From assembly GCA_031286975.1 (NCBI GenBank), contig JAITTM010000184.1:1-15462 (forward strand): a stretch of 15,462 nt of DNA, written 5' to 3'. Below are positions 7,250 to 13,776 of this stretch, piece by piece. The position numbers and the translations under genes are program-made. The notes beneath the pieces were generated by a model that saw only the letters and a program-made list of their open reading frames with translations, did not search any database and was not told the origin of the DNA. Origin of the DNA: Coriobacteriales bacterium (GTDB taxonomy: Bacteria > Actinomycetota > Coriobacteriia > Coriobacteriales > UBA8131). Numbering within the stretch: the stretch's first letter is position 1; each line of letters opens with the position of its first letter.

Positions 7250-7958
7250 AGCCCACCCAGAGCGCAACTCTGAATCAACAGCCAAAGACAAGGGAATCTC
7301 ACGGCGCAACCTGATTACGGGAGCTGCCGGGGCAGCCGTCGTGCTGGGCATGGGCGGTGCGGTGCGCGTGGTAGGTGGCACGGTGCCGCTCAGACCGCCG
7401 GGAGGGCAGGATGAAAGCCGCTTCATCGGCACCTGCATCCGTTGCGATCGCTGTAGGAGCATCTGCCCCCGCCACGCCATCAAGGGCTGCGGCATCGAGG
7501 ACGGCATCATAAATATGCGCACCCCCAAGCTCAACTACCGCATCGGGCGCATCACCTCCGGCTATACGCGCTTGCACGAGGCCGCCACTCCCTATGAGGG
7601 GCTTTTGGATGCGGAGGGCAACGGCTATTGCGACTTTTGCAACCTCTGTATCGAGAACTGCCCAACCGGCGCGCTGAGCGATTTTGACCCAGAGAGCGCC
7701 TGGATCGGCGTGGCCGCTGTGGTTCCCAACCTCTGCATCGCCTTTGATAAGCTGGGTGGCTGCCGCAAATGTGTGGACTACTGCGCCTTTGATGCGATCA
7801 CCCTCGACGAGGCCAAGCGCCCCGTGGTTCACCCCGAGAAATGCAACGGTTGCGGTGTCTGCGAGAACATCTGTCCTTCGAGCAGCTATCGCACATTCAC
7901 GAGTCGGTCTCGCCGTGGCATCAATGTCAACGTCGATGAGCAGGGGAGGCCGCAATGA
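7230..7958 (+). CDS. NapG-like Tat-exported ferredoxin with four [4Fe-4S] sites
   Basis: 242 residues from ATG 7230, chosen because GAGG lies 9 bases upstream and the Tat signal then begins near residue 24; an in-frame upstream start at 7188 would overlap torD by 62 bases, and ATG 7242 is an alternative. The signal reads SRRNLITGAAGAAVVLG. Four cysteine sets follow: C69-C72-C75-C79, C134-C137-C140-C144, C169-C178-C181-C185 and C205-C208-C211-C215, the NapG/MauM pattern. NapG with NapH forms a quinol dehydrogenase that passes electrons to periplasmic molybdoenzymes. It sits between the chaperone and the NapH-like gene with overlaps at both ends, so it is translated as part of a unit. No napA, napB or napC is nearby, so the name reflects family and not nitrate reduction. 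Confidence 0.92.
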   Translation: MNAPMNEAHPERNSESTAKDKGISRRNLITGAAGAAVVLGMGGAVRVVGGTVPLRPPGGQDESRFIGTCIRCDRCRSICPRHAIKGCGIEDGIINMRTPKLNYRIGRITSGYTRLHEAATPYEGLLDAEGNGYCDFCNLCIENCPTGALSDFDPESAWIGVAAVVPNLCIAFDKLGGCRKCVDYCAFDAITLDEAKRPVVHPEKCNGCGVCENICPSSSYRTFTSRSRRGINVNVDEQGRPQ

Positions 7959-8893
7959 AGATCACCCTCATAAGAAGGATCACCATTGCGGTCGCCTTTG
8001 TGGTGGTGGTTATTGGCTTGGTGTTCGATGCGGGAACCGGCACCTTCTCGTCCTTTGGCTGGCAGGCCATAGCGGCGATCTGCCCCCTGGGCTCACTGGA
8101 GAGCTTTCTTGCCAGCAGGACCATCTTTCCGCGCGCCCTGATCGTGCTGGCAGTTGCGCTGCTGCTCGTTGTTGTTTTTGGCAAGGTGTTCTGCTCCTGG
8201 TTCTGCCCGGTCGTGCCGCTCAGGAGCCTGTTCAGTCTCAAGACGTGGAAGAACCTGCTCGCCCGCAACAAGGGCGAAGCCACAAAAGACCCTGGGGAGA
8301 AACCCACGGCGCAATCTGACGCGCCGGCAGCCGCGTCGGCAGACGCGCGGGGATGTAAGGCTTGTACTTCTCCCTGTGCTTCAAAGCGTGCCAAGCTGGA
8401 CTCCCGCCATCTGGTGTTGGGTGGCACGCTACTCTCGGCGGCAATCTTTGGGTTTCCGGTCTTCTGCCTCATCTGCCCCATAGGGCTGACCTTTGGCACC
8501 GTTATTATCCTCTGGCAGTTTTTGGGCTTTAACGACCTCAGCCTGTCGCTGCTCATCTATCCGGTGCTCTTGGTGCTGGAGCTGGTGGTCTTGCGCAAGT
8601 GGTGCATGAAGTTCTGTCCGTTGGGCGCGCTGCTCTCGCTGATGAGCCTGTCCAACCGCTTTTTTCGTCCCAAGGTTGATGCCTCCAAGTGTCTCAGGGA
8701 GCAGGGAGCGGCTTGCAGCGTCTGTGTGGATGTGTGCCCCGAGAACCTTGACCCCCATTTTGCACACGGCATGAATGAGTGCAGCAAATGCGGACTCTGC
8801 GTTGACAAATGCCCCGCCACAGCGATACGCCTGCCCTTCAAGGGAGGCACCAGTGCCTCCTCGTCCGCGCCGGAAGCCCAAGAGCAGAACTGA
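7955..8893 (+). CDS. NapH-like membrane-bound ferredoxin (quinol dehydrogenase component)
   Basis: 312 residues. ATG 7955 overlaps the previous stop (ATGA) and follows GGGGAGG (7943-7949). About four to five hydrophobic segments (residues 7-24, 60-80, 152-172, 175-192, 196-214) carry the family motifs CxxxCP at C80/C84 and C217/C221 and CxxCP at C171/C174. The C-terminus has two ferredoxin sites: C246-C254-C257-C261 and C276-C279-C282-C286. NapH oxidises menaquinol and hands electrons to NapG. An extra hydrophilic loop (about 98-150) between the second and third segments contains CKACTSPC, three cysteines that could bind or relay an additional cluster. This gene closes the cluster; a short charged Ser/Ala/Glu-rich tail ends it. 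Confidence 0.92.
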   Translation: MKITLIRRITIAVAFVVVVIGLVFDAGTGTFSSFGWQAIAAICPLGSLESFLASRTIFPRALIVLAVALLLVVVFGKVFCSWFCPVVPLRSLFSLKTWKNLLARNKGEATKDPGEKPTAQSDAPAAASADARGCKACTSPCASKRAKLDSRHLVLGGTLLSAAIFGFPVFCLICPIGLTFGTVIILWQFLGFNDLSLSLLIYPVLLVLELVVLRKWCMKFCPLGALLSLMSLSNRFFRPKVDASKCLREQGAACSVCVDVCPENLDPHFAHGMNECSKCGLCVDKCPATAIRLPFKGGTSASSSAPEAQEQN

Positions 8894-8953
8894 GACTGCA
8901 GCAACCTGCTTGCGGCAACCTGCCACAGCGATACGCATATCCTGCCCGGCACG

Positions 8954-8962
8954 TGATAGAAT
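8954..8962 (+). promoter_or_regulatory. Extended -10 promoter for the permease gene
   Basis: TGATAGAAT gives a TGn extension followed by the -10 hexamer TAGAAT, 37 bases before ATG 8999. The -35 region is poor, which an extended -10 can tolerate. The leader would be about 30 bases. I see no terminator between 8893 and here, so read-through from the ferredoxin genes is possible. Confidence 0.4.
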
Positions 8963-8998
8963 GGCCAAGTAACCAGAGCCACCAGAGAGAGCTGTTGC

Positions 8999-10504
8999 AT
9001 GGGCATGAACAAGAGCATCCTACGCAAGAAGAGCATCGAGCAGACACTCGAGATGACGCAGGAGGAGGGGCATAGTCTCAAGCGTAATCTCGGGCCGCTC
9101 GACCTGGCGTTCCTTGCGGTCAGTGTGTGCGTCGGTGCGGGTATCTTCAGCGTCTCGACAAAGGTCATGACGCAGAACGCGGGTCCGGCGACCATCCTCT
9201 CGTTTATTATCGCGGCTTTTGTTTGCGGGCTTGCCGCGATGTGCTACGCGGAATTCTCGACCTCCATACCGGTTTCTGGCAGCGCCTACTCGTACTCCTA
9301 TACCTCGCTGGGCGAGATATTCGCCTGGATCATCGGCTGGGATCTCATACTGGAGCTCTTTTTGGCAACGGCGGTCATCGCGAAGTACTGGGCGATCTAT
9401 GTGACGGATGCCTTGCACGTCTTTGGCATCGACTTCGCCCTGAGCTTCACGGTTGCGGGCTTTACCGTCGATTTTGGGGCGGCAATCGTCGTGCTTTTCT
9501 TCGCAACGCTGCTGAGTATCGGCACAAAGCTGTCGGCCAGGGTCACCAACACCATGACCTGCATAAAGATAGGCATCGTCTTGGTCATCATCGTTGCGGG
9601 CCTTATCTATTTCAATGGGCAGAACCTCGTGCCTTTCGTTCCCGCCGAGCTGCCCAGCCAGGACACGGCGGTCGGTACCTTGACGAGCACGCTGTGGGGC
9701 ACCCTCACGGGGCTTGGCGGCAATCACTTTGGGGTGGGCGGGATATTTGCCGGCGCGGCGATTATCTGCTTCGCCTATGTGGGCTTTGACACGGTTGCCA
9801 CCGCCGCGGAGGAGACGCGCAACCCCCGAAAAAACGTCCCTATCGGCATCATTTTGGGGCTGGGGATAGTCACGGTGCTCTATGTGGCGGTCGCCTTTGT
9901 GACCTGCGGCATGGTCAACTACCAGGATCTGGCAAATTTTGCAGCATCGCAGGGGCGCGAGGTCTCGCTCGCAACCGCCTTCTTGTATCACGGAGCGACC
10001 TGGCAAAGCGCGGTGATCGCCGTTGGTGCGGCCGTGGGGCTTACAACCGTCGTGATGGTGGAGCTCTTTGGGCTCTCGCGGGTGATATTCGCCATGAGCA
10101 GGGACGGGCTCTTTCCCCAAAGGTGGTCAAAGACCTCCGAGAAGCGCAAGACCCCTGTGGGCATCACGGTAGTCATCGGGATCGTTGCCGCCCTGACCGC
10201 CTCGCTCACCTCCGTCGATGAGTTGGCGGACATGATCAACATCGGCACCCTGAGCGCCTTTGTGCTGGTAAGCATAGGCGTCATATTCATCAGAAAAAAC
10301 GCTAGGGAGCACCACATCGACCAGACAAAGACCTTCAAAGTTCCGCTGTTTCCCGTGCTGCCCATCCTGTCGGCGATTCTCTGTCTCTGGCTGATGCTCA
10401 ACCTGACCAACATCACCTGGCTTCGCTTTGTTGCCTGGCTTCTTGCAGGCTTTATAATCTACTTCAGCTACTCCCGTCGCCACGCCAAGATCAACGACGA
10501 GTAA
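8999..10504 (+). CDS. APC-family amino-acid permease (YfnA/cationic amino-acid transporter-like)
   Basis: 501 residues with about 12 hydrophobic segments. The first helix shows the glycine motif VGAGIFSVSTKVM that binds the amino-acid carboxylate and amino groups. It is followed by CYAEFSTSIPVSGSAYSYSY and IIGWDLILELF, the signature of the bacterial CAT-type branch (YfnA, GkApcT), and later by FAYVGFDTVATAAEETRNP, typical of helix 6-7 in this branch. It imports amino acids in exchange or with protons; the exact substrate (cationic, branched or other) is not readable. The ATG at 8999 follows GAGAGAG; a second ATG two codons later is also possible. It has its own promoter and ends before a repeat element, so it seems separate from the molybdoenzyme cluster. 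Confidence 0.9.
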   Translation: MGMNKSILRKKSIEQTLEMTQEEGHSLKRNLGPLDLAFLAVSVCVGAGIFSVSTKVMTQNAGPATILSFIIAAFVCGLAAMCYAEFSTSIPVSGSAYSYSYTSLGEIFAWIIGWDLILELFLATAVIAKYWAIYVTDALHVFGIDFALSFTVAGFTVDFGAAIVVLFFATLLSIGTKLSARVTNTMTCIKIGIVLVIIVAGLIYFNGQNLVPFVPAELPSQDTAVGTLTSTLWGTLTGLGGNHFGVGGIFAGAAIICFAYVGFDTVATAAEETRNPRKNVPIGIILGLGIVTVLYVAVAFVTCGMVNYQDLANFAASQGREVSLATAFLYHGATWQSAVIAVGAAVGLTTVVMVELFGLSRVIFAMSRDGLFPQRWSKTSEKRKTPVGITVVIGIVAALTASLTSVDELADMINIGTLSAFVLVSIGVIFIRKNAREHHIDQTKTFKVPLFPVLPILSAILCLWLMLNLTNITWLRFVAWLLAGFIIYFSYSRRHAKINDE

Positions 10505-10515
10505 GCGCGCTGGAA

Positions 10516-10563
10516 GGACAAAATAGGGATGGTTTCTATTTTGCCGGAACCGTCCCTATGTCC
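10516..10563 (-). repeat. GGGACGGT-type hairpin repeat (REP-like)
   Basis: Read on the minus strand, this begins GGACATAGGGACGGTTCC. It folds into a long stem: 10523-10534 pairs with 10548-10559 (one G-U), and GGAC 10516-10519 pairs with GTCC 10560-10563. A second, mutually exclusive stem is available: CAAAATAG 10519-10526 with CTATTTTG 10536-10543. It covers the last codons and stop of the XRE gene and lies 11 bases after the permease stop, so it may also act as a two-way transcription end. The GGGACGGT core recurs, inverted, at 11262-11343. Confidence 0.6.
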
Positions 10564-11122
10564 AGATGAAAGTACTTATGTAGGCGAGAACCCCGCCGAT
10601 TATGGCTGACACAATTCCCATGAGCACACGCGTTGCAACCAGATGCTGTCGTTCGCGCGCGATGCGCTTCTCGTCGCGGGGGACGTGATCCATGAACGAG
10701 AGGATCTCAGAATAGGTGTGCACGCCGTTTCTCTTTTTGATGTGCTCAAGCACAAAGGATGCAACAGTTCCGATGGCAAGGATGCCAAGCGGCAAAGCCA
10801 GCCCCCAGTTGCCCCAATACTCCATGGCAGGCATAACGGAGAACAGCCCTACAACAACACAAATCAGCATAACCCACGACCATGCCTTCATCTTCATCTC
10901 ATCAACGGTTTTTCTCATAGCCACAACATCTCCTTTTAGCAACTCATCAACAGTCACGGCAAAAAGGGTGCTGAGCAGCAGCAGGCTGTGGATATCCGGA
11001 TACGTGCGATCCGTCTCCCAGTTTGAGATCGTCTGTCGCGAGACATAGATGCGCCCCGCAAGTTCCTCTTGAGAAAGCCCCAGCCTGGTTCGGTGCTCCC
11101 GTATCTGTTTGGCAAGCTCCAC
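10556..11122 (-). CDS. XRE-family regulator with C-terminal membrane segments
   Basis: 188 residues. Residues 3-63 are a classic XRE/Cro-type helix-turn-helix (LGLSQEELAGRIYVSRQTIS, then NWETDRTYPDIHSLLLLS). After a short linker come three hydrophobic segments (about 80-98, 105-126 and 163-185), with a charged loop between the last two (KKRNGVHTYSEI... RIARERQH). This makes a membrane-held DNA-binding protein, a form common in Gram-positive bacteria for sensing at the membrane. The start is GTG, preceded on the minus strand by AAAGGGG 5 bases away. The stop codon lies inside the arm of the adjacent hairpin repeat. Its neighbours give no clear target. The palindrome TGGA-N4-TCCA at 11157-11168, about 35 bp upstream of the start, could be an autoregulatory site. 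Confidence 0.88.
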   Translation of the reverse strand: MELAKQIREHRTRLGLSQEELAGRIYVSRQTISNWETDRTYPDIHSLLLLSTLFAVTVDELLKGDVVAMRKTVDEMKMKAWSWVMLICVVVGLFSVMPAMEYWGNWGLALPLGILAIGTVASFVLEHIKKRNGVHTYSEILSFMDHVPRDEKRIARERQHLVATRVLMGIVSAIIGGVLAYISTFIWT

Positions 11123-11250
11123 AGAACCCCTTTCGCTTGGGATAAGGCTACGTTGATGGACGAATCCATGCTACCAAAACCCTTTTGCAGCCGCAGCCGC
11201 GCGCCCGCCAAAACCCTTTGACATTGCGCATATCGAGCTTCTGGGTCATT

Positions 11251-11343
11251 TGTGGTCAGTTGGGGACGGTACGATTTTGACTGTGGTCATTTGGGGACGG
11301 TACGATTTTGACCACTTTCTGAAGGTTGGTCATTTGGGGACGG
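11251..11343 (+). repeat. Tandem GGTCATTTGGGGACGG repeats
   Basis: Two nearly identical copies reading GGTCAKTTGGGGACGGTA, then CGATTTTGAC, start at 11254 and 11285 (31 bp apart). A third, truncated copy (GGTCATTTGGGGACGG) starts at 11328, and a fragment GGTCATTTG lies at 11244. The remaining 11123-11471 gap holds a separate direct repeat (CCAAAACCCTTT at 11174 and 11208), and a terminator. A 65-codon open frame crosses the repeats, but its composition is set by them and I do not call it a gene. These resemble the short dispersed elements that RAYT/IS200-like transposases spread; that link is inference, as no transposase is present. Confidence 0.65.
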
Positions 11344-11400
11344 CAACCAGATACCACAGTATGGTGGTGCGGGGCGGGCGGGGTGTGGGTTACAAAGCCT

Positions 11401-11445
11401 TAAAAGCAAAAGGGGAGCCGACACGTGTGGTGCCGACTCCCCTTT
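11401..11445 (-). terminator. Intrinsic terminator of the minus-strand flavoprotein gene
   Basis: On the minus strand AAAGGGGAG pairs with CTCCCCTTT (9 bp), extended inward by short G-C helices separated by mismatches, and is followed by TTTTGCTTTTA. It begins 26 bases beyond the flavoprotein stop (11472-11474), the expected place. Confidence 0.85.
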
Positions 11446-11471
11446 GAAAAGAATCACAATGATTCAGTAGC

Positions 11472-13358
11472 TTACAGGGCTGCCAGATCCTTGCCGAGCA
11501 GGTAGGACAGAGTGCAGCATACGCCGCCGAGATTCTGCCCAAATACCACAAAGTTGTAGGTGGTTGCATAGAAGTCGCCGGTCATGATGCCGGTGTTGTA
11601 TAGACCGGGAATCGGCTTGTCATTCTCGTCACAGACCTGCATCTTCTCATTGGTGCGCAGACCGCCGCAGACTGTGAGGAAGGTGGAGCAGCTGCCGGGG
11701 GTTGTGATGCTGGCATAAAAAGGCGGAGTGTCGATAGGATGTAGCGCCTCGGGGGCGACGTGAAACTCGTCGTCACGACCCTGTTTAGCGTATTTGTCAT
11801 AATCCAGAATCGACTGCTTGGCAGCGGCAACGTCGATGGGATGAGCGGCATTGACCTGATTGAGTAGGTCGTCGAGGGTATCAGCCTTAAAGGTGCTCTG
11901 CGGACCCGCGGAACCAAAGGGGCCTGCTGGTGCGTCGGGATCGGGAGGCATCGCCGAGGCGTCCCAACCGGCAATCAGCTGCTCGGAGGTCTGCGGCAAG
12001 ATGCCATTCTCGCGACCAACGTTGACGCCAAAGGACTCCCACTCATCCTGGAGCTTGGCATAATTAATGTCCCAGACGCTAAAAGCGAATCTGTTGGGAC
12101 GATTGAGGAGAGAAACGCCGCCATGACCAAAGTTGACGGTCTCCCGCTGGAAGCGATGACCGGTCTCGTCGAGGTTGATGCTGTCGCAGTTTGACAGGGC
12201 GTTGAGGGAGGGTCCGGGAACGCCGACGTTGATCATTGGGGCGATATTGTTCCTCTGCCAGGCAGCTCCGGCCCACAGGCCCATCTTGTGTCCGTCACCG
12301 GGAAGGAGACCAGTGAAGTTTAGCTCAATGTCGTAATTGGGATTCTCTTCCCACTCCCAGTTGATGGTGTCGCGGTACATCTTGTAGGTCCAAGGAGCGT
12401 GTTTCGCCATCATGTCCTTATTGATGGAGAAGTCGCCGGTGGCAAGCACAACAGCTTTGTTGGCGGCGTAACGGACATAGGTGCCATCTTCCATACGCTG
12501 GGCGATTACGGCGCTTACGCGGTCGCCGTCCTTCTCAAGATAGAGGGCTTTGGTGTTAAAGTCGATGGCTCCGCCCCGCTCAACAATGGTATCGGCATAG
12601 GCTTGCGCCTGCAAAGGTGCGCCAAAGAGAGCGCCGAAGGGCTGCTCGTCGTTGAAGAAGTTGTGCGACGCAGGGGGGGAGTCAAGAATATGATCGGGAT
12701 CGACATAGCCCGGCTCCATCGAAACCTTGAGACCCTTTGTCTGCATGATGTCGATCATCCAGTCCATGGACTCCGCGCTGTTATTCATCCACTTGGCCCA
12801 AAGTTTTCCGTTATTCTGATACGCGCCGCTGACCTGCTCCACCTTGACGAGGTGTCTGATTTCGGGCGAATCGGGACCGATATCACCAATCAAGGATTTT
12901 TGATACTTTGATCCGATGGAAGAGTTGGAACCACCACGACCAATAGGGCGACTGCTGGCGGAGAATACCCGCACGTCGGCACCATCCTCTTGGGCTTTTG
13001 TTGCGGTGCAGAGTGCCGCAAGCCCTGCTCCAACGACGATGATGTCGTGGGTGATGGTCTCGGCGATCTGATCTTCGGCAATGGGATCCGGCGGAATTTC
13101 AAAGCTCCACTTCTGGTCAAACGAATCGGCGGTCAGAACGCCGCCTGCAGGTGTTGCTGAGGGCGGAGTCGCGGGGGAGTTGCCCGCGGGTGTCTCGGTC
13201 TTAGGCGTACAGCCGACGAGACCCGCAACGGCGGTGAGCGCTCCCAAGCCGGCTGCGGTCGTGACAAAAGCGCGCCTTGAAATACCGGTGTGTCGCCCTT
13301 CGACAATAATCTCCTCGTCCATGTTTACGGTTTCTGTTCTTTCTTGATCATTCCTCAT
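11472..13358 (-). CDS. Tat-exported FAD-dependent reductase of the fumarate reductase flavoprotein superfamily, atypical active site
   Basis: 628 residues from the ATG at 13358, chosen for the strong AAGGAGG 4 bases upstream; the longer frame to 13409 has no such site. A Tat signal (ISRRAFVTTAAG, residues 26-37) ends in a lipobox-like LVGC (C50), followed by a Pro/Thr/Ala spacer. The FAD-binding fold starts with DIIVVGAGLAAL (105-116) and is followed by RPIGRGGSNSS. The C-terminus has GLYNTGIMTGDFYATTYNFV where FAD-binding relatives end. The fumarate-reductase catalytic residues are missing: no TRD after GHRF (401-403), no HHTMGG (here LTVCGG, 561-566) and no NRLGG. It therefore probably reduces another substrate, as many Coriobacteriia paralogues do. 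No cytochrome or FMN-binding partner is adjacent. It is divergent from the reductase at 13777. Confidence 0.88.
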   Translation of the reverse strand: MRNDQERTETVNMDEEIIVEGRHTGISRRAFVTTAAGLGALTAVAGLVGCTPKTETPAGNSPATPPSATPAGGVLTADSFDQKWSFEIPPDPIAEDQIAETITHDIIVVGAGLAALCTATKAQEDGADVRVFSASSRPIGRGGSNSSIGSKYQKSLIGDIGPDSPEIRHLVKVEQVSGAYQNNGKLWAKWMNNSAESMDWMIDIMQTKGLKVSMEPGYVDPDHILDSPPASHNFFNDEQPFGALFGAPLQAQAYADTIVERGGAIDFNTKALYLEKDGDRVSAVIAQRMEDGTYVRYAANKAVVLATGDFSINKDMMAKHAPWTYKMYRDTINWEWEENPNYDIELNFTGLLPGDGHKMGLWAGAAWQRNNIAPMINVGVPGPSLNALSNCDSINLDETGHRFQRETVNFGHGGVSLLNRPNRFAFSVWDINYAKLQDEWESFGVNVGRENGILPQTSEQLIAGWDASAMPPDPDAPAGPFGSAGPQSTFKADTLDDLLNQVNAAHPIDVAAAKQSILDYDKYAKQGRDDEFHVAPEALHPIDTPPFYASITTPGSCSTFLTVCGGLRTNEKMQVCDENDKPIPGLYNTGIMTGDFYATTYNFVVFGQNLGGVCCTLSYLLGKDLAAL

Positions 13359-13562
13359 GGTTCCTCCTTGATCTTGGTGCATGTTTGCAGTGACCAACCC
13401 AAAGAGCATAGTTCATAAAAGAACATTCGTATAGGGCGCAAACCAGCCCATATGGTAGTTTGGCATGAACCAAAATGGCCCATTTCTACATTTTTCAAAA
13501 GCTTCAGGGTAATACGACAGCCCGCTTTTTGAATTGGCAATACTGTAGCGATTACTTTGCCA

Positions 13563-13624
13563 TGAATCGCTCTGGGCTCAGTGAAGGCAAAAGTATAATT
13601 GCCCACAAAACCCAGGGCGATTCA
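13563..13624. promoter_or_regulatory. Divergent control region: 14-bp inverted repeat around a TATAAT box
   Basis: TGAATCGCTCTGGG (13563-13576) and CCCAGGGCGATTCA (13611-13624) are inverted repeats differing at one position (a T-G pair). Between them lies a second small inverted repeat, GGCAA (13586-13590) and TTGCC (13599-13603), and a perfect -10, TATAAT (13594-13599). The -35 position overlaps the left arm and is poor, which suggests activation or repression through the repeat. On the minus strand the same place offers TATACT. The remainder of the 13359-13776 gap holds GTTC-N6-GAAC at 13411-13424 and a leader hairpin, and no gene I would call. Confidence 0.5.
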
Positions 13625-13667
13625 GCAGAAGAGTCTCTTTCGTCACGTTTTGCTTCGCGCAGGCTTG

Positions 13668-13695
13668 GGCACTCCCCCGCAACGGGTGAGCTGCC
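13668..13695 (+). other. Leader stem-loop of the plus-strand flavoprotein gene
   Basis: CTC and CCCG (13672-13679) pair with CGGG and GAG (13683-13690) across one mismatch, with a CAA loop. GGCA (13668-13671) pairs outside with TGCC (13692-13695) past a bulged C. A second weak stem follows (GCTGAC 13710-13715 with GTCGGC 13723-13728). If transcription starts after the TATAAT box, both lie in a leader of about 170 bases. CCCCGCAACGGGTGAG resembles a stretch of the cobalamin riboswitch core, but the other conserved blocks are not seen, so I do not call a riboswitch. Confidence 0.45.
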
Positions 13696-13776
13696 ACCCC
13701 AAAAGGAGGGCTGACGTTTTTTGTCGGCGCTCGTAGCATACGTTGAAAGTAGAGCCGCGAATACATTGGAGGAAAA

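Noticed and set aside
9020-10120. 366-codon minus-strand open frame
   Set aside because: It is antisense to the permease, with a His/Arg/Asp-rich translation typical of a shadow frame and no ribosome site.
11250-11447. 65-codon plus-strand open frame in the gap downstream of the flavoprotein gene
   Set aside because: It translates the GGGACGGT repeats and the terminator stem and lacks a Shine-Dalgarno; nothing in it looks like a protein family.
13660-13710. Full cobalamin riboswitch
   Set aside because: Only one short stretch matches; the GGTG-AA-TCC block and the downstream B12 box are not present.
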